Assembly: GCA_902628495.1 (NCBI GenBank)
Contig: CACONH010000002.1
Span: 1-64,000 of the forward strand
DNA length: 64,000 bases
Origin: an uncultured Pelagibacteraceae bacterium
Lineage (GTDB): Bacteria; Pseudomonadota; Alphaproteobacteria; Pelagibacterales; Pelagibacteraceae
Reading direction: 5' to 3'
In this document: positions 55,539 to 63,110 of the stretch, piece by piece
How positions within the stretch are numbered: the first letter of the stretch is position 1
Layout: every line of letters starts with the position of its first letter
Notes under the pieces: generated by a model
Database searches by the model: none
What the model was told of the DNA's origin: nothing
What the model saw: the letters and a program-made list of their open reading frames with translations, nothing else
Translations under genes and position numbers: made by a program

Positions 55539-56953
55539 TTTTTTTTTATACTTTGAAAAGCCTTTAAAGCTTCAGCTCTTGCTTGCTCATGTATAACTAT
55601 TGGTTTAGGATAATCTTTGCCTATAACAGTGCTTATGGCTTTTTGATATTTATCTTCCATTTCCCATGGTTTGTGGACATATTTAGATGGGACCTTTCTA
55701 AGTTCAGGGACCCATTTCTTAACATATGTTCCCTCTTTATCAAACTTTTCACCCTGCAATATAGGATTAAAAATTCTAAAGTATGGAGCTGCATCTGCAC
55801 CACATCCAGCTACCCATTGCCATTGTGCTACGTTGTTTGCTTCATTAAAATCTAATAAACAATTTCTAAAATATTTCTCGCCCTCGACCCAATTTATTCT
55901 CAAGTGTTTCACTAAAAATGAACCCACAACCATTCTTATTCTATTATGCATCCAACCTGTTTCATATAACTGTCTCATTCCAGCATCTACAATAGGATAA
56001 CCGGTCATACCTTGCTTCCATGCATTCAAAAATTCTTTATTCTTAACCCAAGGGAATCTGTCAAATTCTTTTCTCAAGTTACCTTTAAGCATCTCTGGAA
56101 AATAGTTTATTAAACTATGTGAAAATTCTCGCCACCCAATTTCATTAACATATTTTTTTATACCAATGTTTTTTGGTTTTATTTCGTTACATTTTTTCCA
56201 AATTAAACTTACATGTATCTGACCGCTTCTTATATATGGAGAAAGTCTAGATGTTCCATTGATACTTGGATAGTCTCTTAACGTACCATAATCTTTTACT
56301 TTTTTATTAATAAAATTTTGGAGTAATTTACCAGCGTCATTTTCTGAGGGAGTCCAATATTTTTCAAATTTTTTATACCAATTTTTATTGGGTAGTATTT
56401 TTTCAGGTTTCACCTTATTTTTGAATAAGTTTTTAATTTTTTTTAATTTTTTTAAAGATTTATTTTTTAGCGGAACACTTTCAATATAATAATTTTCAGC
56501 ATTCCTCCAAAAAGGACTGTAAACTTTAAATGGAGTACCATCATTCTTCGTAATTTCATTATATTCATTTAGAACATTTCCTTTGAAAAATTTGTAATTT
56601 ATTTTATTTTTTTCCAATTCAGTAATTATTTCTTTATCTTTTTTTAGTTCTTGTGGCTCATAAATTTTGTTCCAATAAACCGCGATATCATTTGATTTAA
56701 ATTTTTTGAAAAAGTTTATTTGATTATCTTCAACAATTTCCAAATTTATATTATTTTTAACTAAGTCCTCATTTAAACTTTTTAAAGACTTAGATATCCA
56801 CCACTTTTGAGCTTCTCTAATATTATCAAATTCTTTTTTATCATAAATATAAATTGCAGAAACAAATTCATGATTGTTTGTTGCAAATGATAGCGCGGGG
56901 TTATCCTGTAATCTAAAATCATCTCTTATCCAAACTATAGAATTATTAATCAT
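55535..56953 (-). CDS. phrB: Deoxyribodipyrimidine photolyase
   Basis: Light-driven repair of cyclobutane pyrimidine dimers. The N-terminal antenna domain begins VWIRDDFRLQDNPAL; the FAD domain has WREFSHSLINYFPEM, GYPIVDAGMRQLYETGWMHN and WQWVAGCGADAAPYFRIFNP. Length 472 is normal. Just before WQW, the segment reads LLDFNEANN where many photolyases have LxDxDLAxN, so an Asp is replaced by Asn; the nearby Asn is kept. It overlaps the upstream ammonia-lyase gene by 8 bp. A photolyase fits a surface-ocean organism. Confidence 0.95.
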   Translation of the reverse strand: MINNSIVWIRDDFRLQDNPALSFATNNHEFVSAIYIYDKKEFDNIREAQKWWISKSLKSLNEDLVKNNINLEIVEDNQINFFKKFKSNDIAVYWNKIYEPQELKKDKEIITELEKNKINYKFFKGNVLNEYNEITKNDGTPFKVYSPFWRNAENYYIESVPLKNKSLKKLKKIKNLFKNKVKPEKILPNKNWYKKFEKYWTPSENDAGKLLQNFINKKVKDYGTLRDYPSINGTSRLSPYIRSGQIHVSLIWKKCNEIKPKNIGIKKYVNEIGWREFSHSLINYFPEMLKGNLRKEFDRFPWVKNKEFLNAWKQGMTGYPIVDAGMRQLYETGWMHNRIRMVVGSFLVKHLRINWVEGEKYFRNCLLDFNEANNVAQWQWVAGCGADAAPYFRIFNPILQGEKFDKEGTYVKKWVPELRKVPSKYVHKPWEMEDKYQKAISTVIGKDYPKPIVIHEQARAEALKAFQSIKKN

Positions 56954-58091
56954 ATTTTTTTAATTTCTGATTACCTATTTTGTACAATTTATTATATAAA
57001 TTTTTGTCTGTATCACCTTCGCAACCAATTATTAGAATATTAGATTTTTCACTTATTTCTAATTTTTTTTTCACAAGTGGATCATTACAACAAGAGATTA
57101 CGCTTATTACACCAGGAGTAGAACATTCCCCTGCAATTATCTTTTTGTTACTAAATTTTTTTTTTGCTAACATTGTTAAAGTTTGAGGCACATATTTATC
57201 TGATACACTCACACAATTATTTACAGCATTTTTTAAAATTCGCCATGGGACCAAAGATACTTCAGCACAAGACATTCCGCCCATAATACTCTGCTTTTGA
57301 ATATTGGCTTTTTTAAGCGATCCAAATTTAATACTTTTCATTACACAATTTGCATTCTCTGGTTCAATAACAATTATTTTTGGAATTCTTTTAAAATATT
57401 TAGCAATCCCACTTATAATTCCTGCTGCCATACCACCAACCCCAGCCTGAAGAAAAACATGTGTTATGTAATGTTTTGTTTGATTAGAAATTTCTTTAAT
57501 CATTACCGAATATCCGGCCATGGTTAATTTAGGAACATATTCATAATTCCGCCATGCAACATCTTGGATAATTTTCCACTCTTTCTTTTTTGATATCTCT
57601 TTGCAAACTTTTAGAGATTTTTCATAATTTCCTTTCACCCTAATTACATCAGCCCCGAGTTTTTCCATCTCAATAGCTCTAGTATTAGTTACATTTTCAT
57701 TAATAAAAATTTTACATCTTGCTCCTATTTTTTTTGCTCCCCAAGACACAGATTTTCCATGATTTCCGGCTGTTGCAGTTGATACTGTTACTTTTTTTTT
57801 ATTTTTAACAATTTTTTCTACTGCATAAGCCCCACCTAATGCTTTAAAAGATTTTAAACCAAATCTCTTAGATTCATCTTTGTAAAAAATGTTATTTGTG
57901 CACAATTTTTCAGACAATATTCTTAGATTAATTAGAGGGGTTTTTTTATAACCTTTCCATTTTGAAATTACTTTATGAGCATCTAATAGATGCTTTTCAG
58001 GTAGTACTTTGAGTATCTTTTTCCTACTAAAATTAAAATTTTTATTAGTAGTAAATTCAGAAAATTTAAAATTTAAATATTTTTTTACCAT
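56946..58091 (-). CDS. dpaL: Diaminopropionate ammonia-lyase
   Basis: PLP enzyme of fold type II that cleaves 2,3-diaminopropionate to pyruvate and ammonia. The PLP Lys83 is in RFGLKSFKALGGAYA, the glycine-rich loop STATAGNHGKSVSWGA follows, and LQAGVGGMAAGI is present near the middle. Length 381 is close to characterised DpaL (about 400). A threonine-dehydratase-like protein such as EutB is the main alternative; the FGLKSFKALGG motif favours DpaL. It overlaps phrB by 8 bp and is divergent from gloA. Confidence 0.85.
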   Translation of the reverse strand: MVKKYLNFKFSEFTTNKNFNFSRKKILKVLPEKHLLDAHKVISKWKGYKKTPLINLRILSEKLCTNNIFYKDESKRFGLKSFKALGGAYAVEKIVKNKKKVTVSTATAGNHGKSVSWGAKKIGARCKIFINENVTNTRAIEMEKLGADVIRVKGNYEKSLKVCKEISKKKEWKIIQDVAWRNYEYVPKLTMAGYSVMIKEISNQTKHYITHVFLQAGVGGMAAGIISGIAKYFKRIPKIIVIEPENANCVMKSIKFGSLKKANIQKQSIMGGMSCAEVSLVPWRILKNAVNNCVSVSDKYVPQTLTMLAKKKFSNKKIIAGECSTPGVISVISCCNDPLVKKKLEISEKSNILIIGCEGDTDKNLYNKLYKIGNQKLKKYD

Positions 58092-58150
58092 ATATCTTTT
58101 TAAGTTATTTTAAAAATTTTTAAACGTATAGGTGTATTTTATTATAATAT

Positions 58151-58178
58151 TTGTGAAATAATTATTTAATTTTATACT
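58151..58178 (+). promoter_or_regulatory. Putative promoter of gloA
   Basis: TTGTGA (58151-58156) and TATACT (58173-58178) with a 16-bp spacer fit a sigma70-type promoter. The predicted start near 58185 leaves a leader of about 40 nt ending in ACGGAGGAAAT, a strong ribosome binding site for gloA. Confidence 0.45.
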
Positions 58179-58225
58179 TATTAATGCTAGCCTAAGAATT
58201 TCAAAGAACTAATTACGGAGGAAAT

Positions 58226-58777
58226 ATGAAACACTGTGAAGAAGCCGATGGTTTAATGGCTCCAGACAAGGACACTGATGGATTTGTTTTTAACCATTTA
58301 ATGCTAAGAATAAAAGATCCCAAAAAAACATTAAATTTCTACTCAAAATTGATGGGAATGAGATTAATTAAAAAATTTGACTTTCCAACAATGAAGTTTT
58401 CTTTATATTTTTTAGGCAATCTTACTGATGATGAAATTGCAAATGTTCCAAAAGATAATTTTGATAGGTCTGCATGGACTTTCACCCAAAAAGGAATGCT
58501 TGAGTTTACGCATAATTGGGGATCAGAAAATGATGATAAAGTAAAATTCCATGATGGGAATGCAGAGCCAAAAGGATTTGGTCACATATGTTTTTCAGTT
58601 CCAGATATATATGCAGCTTGTAAAAAATTTGAGGAAAATGGAGTTGAATTTGTTAAAAAACCAGACGATGGATCCATGAAAGGTTTAGCTTTTATAAAAG
58701 ATCCTGATGGATATTGGATTGAAATTGTTCAATCAAAAAAAGTTGCAAATATCGTAAAAGAGATGGGAAAAATTTAG
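58226..58777 (+). CDS. gloA: Lactoylglutathione lyase (glyoxalase I)
   Basis: Converts the methylglyoxal-glutathione adduct to lactoylglutathione. Metal ligands fit the family: His24 in [10 protein letters not shown], Glu in MLEFTHNWG, His in [10 protein letters not shown] and Glu in YWIEIVQ. Length 183 is of the longer type with an N-terminal extension of about 20 residues ([15 protein letters not shown]), which resembles the eukaryote-like/zinc class. A strong GGAGG lies ahead of the ATG. It connects to glutathione use along with gshA and grxC. Confidence 0.95.
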   Translation: MKHCEEADGLMAPDKDTDGFVFNHLMLRIKDPKKTLNFYSKLMGMRLIKKFDFPTMKFSLYFLGNLTDDEIANVPKDNFDRSAWTFTQKGMLEFTHNWGSENDDKVKFHDGNAEPKGFGHICFSVPDIYAACKKFEENGVEFVKKPDDGSMKGLAFIKDPDGYWIEIVQSKKVANIVKEMGKI

Positions 58778-58841
58778 CAAGATTTTACAATCTGAAGTTG
58801 ATTAAAATAATTTTTTTCGTTGCGAATTATTATCAATATAA

Positions 58842-58914
58842 TTGACTTCTTTTTTTAGATCATGTTAAATTTAACTTATAAAATTTATCATTAGATAAAT
58901 TTAACGTTAAATTT
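58842..58914 (+). promoter_or_regulatory. Promoter with stacked palindromes before the GMC operon
   Basis: TTGACT (58842-58847) and TTAAAT (58865-58870) are 17 bp apart. The -10 lies inside GTTAAATTTAAC (58864-58875), a perfect 12-bp palindrome. Next are AAATTTATC (58881-58889) and GATAAATTT (58894-58902), a 9-bp inverted repeat around ATTA. Finally AAATTTAACGTTAAATTT (58897-58914) is a perfect 18-bp palindrome. The repeated TTAAATTT unit suggests a binding site for a dimeric regulator. Confidence 0.55.
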
Positions 58915-58954
58915 TGAGAGTGCCACTTGAAGCCCTCAAGTTTCCCGCTCTCAA
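58914..58954 (+). promoter_or_regulatory. Leader hairpin before the GMC operon
   Basis: TTGAGAG (58914-58920) pairs with CTCTCAA (58948-58954), and inside it ACTTGA (58925-58930) pairs with TCAAGT (58936-58941) around a 5-nt AGCCC loop, with asymmetric internal loops TGCC and TTCCCG. The structure ends 5 bases before GGAGGA. It is the most GC-rich part of the leader. It could be an mRNA-stabilising stem or a ligand-sensing element. Confidence 0.55.
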
Positions 58955-58972
58955 CAATTGGAGGAAGAATAG

Positions 58973-59542
58973 ATGAAAATAACTAGACGAGAACTTCTAA
59001 TTAGTGCTGGATCTTTACTCGCTTACTCACAGTTGGGTTCACTAGCTAATGCTGAAGTTAATATCGCTGCACAGCCAGGTGATCAAGAAATGATCGCTTC
59101 TATGTGCAAAGCTCTATATCCGCATGATAGATTCCCAATGAGTATCTACATGGATGTAGCTGCTGGAGCTATCAAAAAAGGAAATGCTGACACAGGTGCA
59201 AAAATTTCCTTTAGAGCTGGTTTAGATGGCTTGAAGATTAATAAGTTCGACAAGATGAACTTTAAAAAACAAACTAAATACCTAAAATCAATAGAGAACA
59301 CTCCGTTCTTTGGCTTAGTAAGAGGTCATACGGTAGTAGCACTTTATGATCACAAAGAAGTTCACAAAATCTTTGGATACCAAGGTGCAAGCTTTGATAA
59401 AGGTGGTTACAAAGACGGCGAATACAATGACCTAACGTGGTTACCGGAGCCAAGAATTGAAGAGCACCCAGATTTAACTGCTTTTCTAGACGACAGCTCG
59501 CCGAAAAAATATGCGTCTTTGAAAATTAAAAAAACATTTTAA
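58973..59542 (+). CDS. Gluconate 2-dehydrogenase subunit 3-like Tat protein
   Basis: Small subunit of a GMC-type periplasmic dehydrogenase. The Tat signal is clear: TRRELLISAGSLLAYSQLGS (Arg-Arg then hydrophobic stretch) with cleavage near ANA. The mature part contains ASMCKALYPHDRFPMSIYMD, typical of gluconate 2-dehydrogenase subunit 3. At 189 residues it is compact. Its role in relatives is to carry the large flavoprotein subunit, which lacks its own signal, through the Tat pathway. GGAGGA precedes the ATG, and codon choice is richer in C/G than surrounding genes, indicating high expression. Confidence 0.88.
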   Translation: MKITRRELLISAGSLLAYSQLGSLANAEVNIAAQPGDQEMIASMCKALYPHDRFPMSIYMDVAAGAIKKGNADTGAKISFRAGLDGLKINKFDKMNFKKQTKYLKSIENTPFFGLVRGHTVVALYDHKEVHKIFGYQGASFDKGGYKDGEYNDLTWLPEPRIEEHPDLTAFLDDSSPKKYASLKIKKTF

Positions 59543-59559
59543 CTAGGGGAGATATATAA

Positions 59560-61122
59560 ATGAAAATAGACAAAAAAGAAAAAGCTGTTGTCGTTATAGG
59601 ATCTGGTCCTGGTGGCGCACAAGTAGCTTATCAATTAACTAAACAGGGTATTCCTGTTGTTCTTTTAGAAGCTGGAAGACGTATTATGAAGGAAGAGTAC
59701 GTAAACGAAGAATGGCCAGCTTTCAGTCAAATGGCTTGGTTAGATAAAAGAACTATGTCAGGTAACGCTAGAATAGTTAAAGACTTTAATGGTTTACCAA
59801 CATGGTTAGTAAAAGCTGTGGGAGGAACTGCTACACACTGGGCAGGTGCTACTCCACGTTTTCTTGACTATGAATGGAAAACTAAATCAACTTACGGAAG
59901 CGTTGACGGTGCAACTCTAATGGACTGGCCGATCGATGGTAAAGAAATGAAGCCTTACTACGTAAAGGCTGAAGATGCTATCGGATCAACACATAGAGGT
60001 GGACGTCCTCCATTACCAGCAAATAACAACTATAAAGTTTTTGCTGAAGGAGCAAAAAGAAATGGTTACAAGTTCTATGCAACAGGACCTTACGGTACTA
60101 ATGCAGCTCCATATGATGGAAGACCAGCATCAATTCAAGATGGTTTTAATTTCCAAGGTGATAAAAATGGTTCAAAATGGAATCCAAACGTAAGTGAAAT
60201 TCCAAAAGCCCTTGCAACTGGAAAATTAGAGCTAAGAACAAACTCTCAAGCTGTTCAGATAACTACTGATAGTTCTGGAAAAGCTGATGGTGTTTTATAC
60301 ATGGACACAAAAACTAAAGCTTTACACAGACAAGAAGCTAAAGTTATTTGTGTTGCTGGTAACTCAATTGAGACACCAAGATTGTTCTTAATGAGTGCTT
60401 CATCAAGATTTCCAAATGGTTTAGCTAACAGCTCAGATCAAGTTGGAAGAAACTACATGAGACACTTAACAGGTTCAGTTTATGCTACATTTGATAAGCC
60501 AGTTAACTTCTTTAGAGGAGAGACTATGGCTGGGTTCTTAGCAGATGAAGTAAAACACAATCCTAAAAGAGGTTTCGTAGGTGGATACTATCTTGAGACA
60601 TTAGCTTTAGGACCATCATTCTTAGGTGCTTTCTTAGATCCAGGTAAATGGGGCAAGAAATTTGCTGACATGATGGATGGATATCAAAATATGGCTGGTA
60701 TGTGGATTGTAGGTGAAGATATGCCTCAAGCAAACAACAGAATAACTTTAGGATCTGCAAAAGACGCTTTTGGTCTTCCTGCTCCTAACGTTCACTTTGA
60801 TGATCACCCAAATGATACTGCTATGAGAAATCATGCTTATGAAAAAGGTGAAGCAATATACAAAGCTGTTGGTGCAACACAAACATACAGAGTTACACCA
60901 TATCCACACACTCACAACCTTGGCTCTATGAGAATGAGTGCTAAGGCAAAAGATGGTGTTGTAGATAAATGGGGCAGATGCCACGATGTGAAAAACCTTT
61001 TCGTATCAGACGGTTCTGTCATGACTACAGGTGCAGCATGTAACCCAACATTAACGATTACTGCATTAGCTATCAGACAAGGTGAATATCTTGCTGGTCA
61101 ACTAAAAAAAGGTAACGTTTAA
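59560..61122 (+). CDS. GMC-family sugar/alcohol dehydrogenase, FAD subunit
   Basis: FAD enzyme of the glucose-methanol-choline family. The dinucleotide motif VVVIGSGPGGAQVAYQL is at the N-terminus (about 10-26), and the C-terminus has HTHNLGSMRMS (active-site region) and ACNPTLTITALAIRQGEYLA. Length 520 is typical of the large subunit of membrane-linked gluconate, fructose or sorbitol dehydrogenases. A third subunit, a cytochrome c, is normally encoded beside these genes but is missing here, so the electron acceptor is unknown. Start 17 bp after the small subunit with a GGGGAGA ribosome binding site. It ends at a strong terminator. Confidence 0.9.
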   Translation: MKIDKKEKAVVVIGSGPGGAQVAYQLTKQGIPVVLLEAGRRIMKEEYVNEEWPAFSQMAWLDKRTMSGNARIVKDFNGLPTWLVKAVGGTATHWAGATPRFLDYEWKTKSTYGSVDGATLMDWPIDGKEMKPYYVKAEDAIGSTHRGGRPPLPANNNYKVFAEGAKRNGYKFYATGPYGTNAAPYDGRPASIQDGFNFQGDKNGSKWNPNVSEIPKALATGKLELRTNSQAVQITTDSSGKADGVLYMDTKTKALHRQEAKVICVAGNSIETPRLFLMSASSRFPNGLANSSDQVGRNYMRHLTGSVYATFDKPVNFFRGETMAGFLADEVKHNPKRGFVGGYYLETLALGPSFLGAFLDPGKWGKKFADMMDGYQNMAGMWIVGEDMPQANNRITLGSAKDAFGLPAPNVHFDDHPNDTAMRNHAYEKGEAIYKAVGATQTYRVTPYPHTHNLGSMRMSAKAKDGVVDKWGRCHDVKNLFVSDGSVMTTGAACNPTLTITALAIRQGEYLAGQLKKGNV

Positions 61123-61133
61123 TTAACTAATTT

Positions 61134-61170
61134 AAAAAGGCCCCATATTCATATATGGGGCCTTTTTTTT
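61134..61170 (+). terminator. Strong intrinsic terminator after the GMC operon
   Basis: A stem of about 15 bp, AAAAAGGCCCCATAT (61134-61148) with its complement (61153-61167), has a 4-nt loop and ends in a run of T. It is the strongest terminator in the window. Confidence 0.92.
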
Positions 61171-61205
61171 ATACCTCATTTAAAATTAATCGCTAAACAA
61201 CTAAT

Positions 61206-61266
61206 AAAAATTTTATATCAATTTATAAAACTAAGTATTAATTTGATTGTAAAAAATTTTATATCA
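61206..61266 (+). repeat. 15-bp direct repeat in the gpsA-like upstream region
   Basis: AAAAATTTTATATCA occurs at 61206-61220 and again at 61252-61266; the second copy runs into the ATG. Both are A/T-rich, so chance is possible, but a pair of regulator sites is an option. Confidence 0.4.
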
Positions 61267-62294
61267 TGAAAAATATTTTAATTATTGGCGCAGGAGCAAT
61301 GGGTTCAGCATTTTCAGTGCCATGTATTGAAAATAATAATAATGTATCTCTTATAGGCACCCACCTCGAAGATAGTTTGATTGAAACGATTAAATCTAAA
61401 AATAATTTTCATCCAAAATTAAATGTAAGTTTACCTCCAACACTAAAGTTAGAAAAAATTGAAAAACTTGATGATTTGATGAAGGAAAAATTAGATATGT
61501 TGGTTGTTGGAGTAAGTTCTATCGGAATTGACTGGTTTGTAGATAAAATTGCAGACAAAATTGATAACAAAACCTCTTTGGTAATACTCACTAAAGGTCT
61601 CTCAATTGTTAATAAAAAACTCAGCACTATTTCAGATAAGATAAAAATAATGTTAAGTGAAAAAGGTATTGAATTTACAAATATATCTGCAATCAAAGGC
61701 CCTTGTTTGGCAGCTGGTTTAGCTAATAGAATTAGAACAAGCACATTAATTGCAAGCCCTAATATTGCTGAAGCCAAAAAATTACAAAAAATAATTTCTA
61801 CAGATTATTATTCAACAGAAATTTCAGAGGATCTTAATGGCGTTGAATTATCTGGAGCAATTAAAAATATTTACTCTATGATTATTGGAGCCTCAGAGGG
61901 ATTGAGCAGTTCATCTGCAAAAAGCGAAATTAAATCTAAATATTTCCATAATACATCTGCTTCATTAATACATAAGTCAATTTCTGAAATGGCAAAATTT
62001 GTAAAACACTATGGGGGTAAATCAGATACTGTTTATGGATTAGCTGGACTTGGAGATTTATATGTAAGCGCAGTTGGTGGAAGAAATAGTCAAATGGGAA
62101 AATACTTAGGCGAAGGATATCTATACAAAGAAGCTAAAAAGAAATTTATGGACGAAGTTACTGTTGAAGGAGCGGAACTTGCAATTGAAGTAGGAAAAAA
62201 ATTAAAACAAGACTTAAATGAAAAAGATTTTCCTCTTATGTTAAGCATTATTGAGTGTATTTGTGAAAATAAAAAATTAGAAATCAGTTGGTGA
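61266..62294 (+). CDS. GpsA-like NAD(P)-dependent glycerol-3-phosphate dehydrogenase
   Basis: Rossmann-fold dehydrogenase resembling GpsA. The N-terminal motif ILIIGAGAMGSAFSVPC differs slightly from GpsA's GxGxWGTA. The middle contains ILTKGLSI and IKGPCLAAGLANR, where GpsA has a GPSFA motif, and GVELSGAIKNIYSMIIGASEGL gives the catalytic Lys. The C-terminal GLAGLGDLYVSAVGGRNSQMGKYLGEG matches the family. Length 342 is normal. The divergent motifs and the neighbouring genes (GATase and gshA) suggest it may be a paralogue with a different substrate. Confidence 0.82.
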   Translation: MKNILIIGAGAMGSAFSVPCIENNNNVSLIGTHLEDSLIETIKSKNNFHPKLNVSLPPTLKLEKIEKLDDLMKEKLDMLVVGVSSIGIDWFVDKIADKIDNKTSLVILTKGLSIVNKKLSTISDKIKIMLSEKGIEFTNISAIKGPCLAAGLANRIRTSTLIASPNIAEAKKLQKIISTDYYSTEISEDLNGVELSGAIKNIYSMIIGASEGLSSSSAKSEIKSKYFHNTSASLIHKSISEMAKFVKHYGGKSDTVYGLAGLGDLYVSAVGGRNSQMGKYLGEGYLYKEAKKKFMDEVTVEGAELAIEVGKKLKQDLNEKDFPLMLSIIECICENKKLEISW

Positions 62295-62315
62295 TATTTT
62301 AATTAATCTTTAATC

Positions 62316-63110
62316 ATGACAATTAAATTATTAATAGTTGAAGGAAACCTACAAGAGGAAAATCAAAATTTTAAAAACGCTGGTATTCAAACACATACAG
62401 AAAGTTTAAAAGATAGTCTTGCTTACATCACTAAAGATATCGAAATAGATGTTGTTAATCCATCTGCTAATCCTAAAATTTTTGAAAATATTGGAAATTT
62501 AGAAAAATATGATGGAACAGTGTGGGGTGGTAGTAGTTTAAATATTTACAATAATACTGATGAAATTAAGAGACAAATAATGTTCATGAAAGAATGTCAA
62601 AAAAAAATAAAAAAAATTTTAGCAATTTGTTGGGGCATGCAAGTTGCTGTGGTTGCAGCCGGTGGAGAGGTTAAAAAATCATCTAATGGATCTCATATAG
62701 GTATTGCTTTTGATATTGAATTAAACCCTAATGGTCAAAGACATCCTATCTACAAAGGTAAAAAAAATAAATTTTGCTCACCAGCTTTTAATTTTGATGA
62801 AGTTGTTACTCTACCAAAAGATGCGATTTTATTAGCCTCAAATAATATCAATAAAATTTCAAGCATATCTTTTAATCATGAAAAAAGTGAAATATGGGGA
62901 ATTCAGTATCATCCAGAGATTAAATACGAAAAAATGATAGAATTAATTAAATTTAGAAAAGATAGATTAATAAATCAAAGAAAAGCTTTTAAATCATATG
63001 ATGAAATCGATCATCATATAAGTTTGATAAAAAATGAATTATCAAAATCTGAAATAAATCATAGAATGATAGAGTTAAAGAACTGGCTAGGTAGCATAAA
63101 TGGAAATTAA
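62316..63110 (+). CDS. Class I glutamine amidotransferase domain protein
   Basis: Stand-alone GATase of the GMP-synthase-like type. The nucleophile Cys105 lies in AICWGMQVAVVAAGG, and the catalytic His199 and Glu201 in IQYHPEIK. A C-terminal helical extension of about 55 residues follows the domain. Such enzymes usually feed ammonia to a synthetase or hydrolyse gamma-glutamyl bonds. It overlaps gshA by 11 bp, so it is translationally coupled to glutathione synthesis; a gamma-glutamyl hydrolase or peptidase role is attractive but is inference. Confidence 0.85.
   Translation: MTIKLLIVEGNLQEENQNFKNAGIQTHTESLKDSLAYITKDIEIDVVNPSANPKIFENIGNLEKYDGTVWGGSSLNIYNNTDEIKRQIMFMKECQKKIKKILAICWGMQVAVVAAGGEVKKSSNGSHIGIAFDIELNPNGQRHPIYKGKKNKFCSPAFNFDEVVTLPKDAILLASNNINKISSISFNHEKSEIWGIQYHPEIKYEKMIELIKFRKDRLINQRKAFKSYDEIDHHISLIKNELSKSEINHRMIELKNWLGSINGN

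Noticed and set aside
55583-56000. Plus-strand open frames inside the photolyase gene
   Set aside because: They overlap conserved FAD-domain coding sequence on the other strand and lack any recognisable motif.
55535-56953. Photolyase as an inactive or cryptochrome-like protein because of the Asp-to-Asn change before WQW
   Set aside because: All other FAD and DNA-contact motifs look normal and one substitution is not enough to argue loss of repair activity.
58973-61122. Higher G+C of the GMC operon as a sign of horizontal transfer
   Set aside because: The potD-like gene shows the same shift. High expression with preferred codons explains both better, and there are no mobile elements or flanking repeats.
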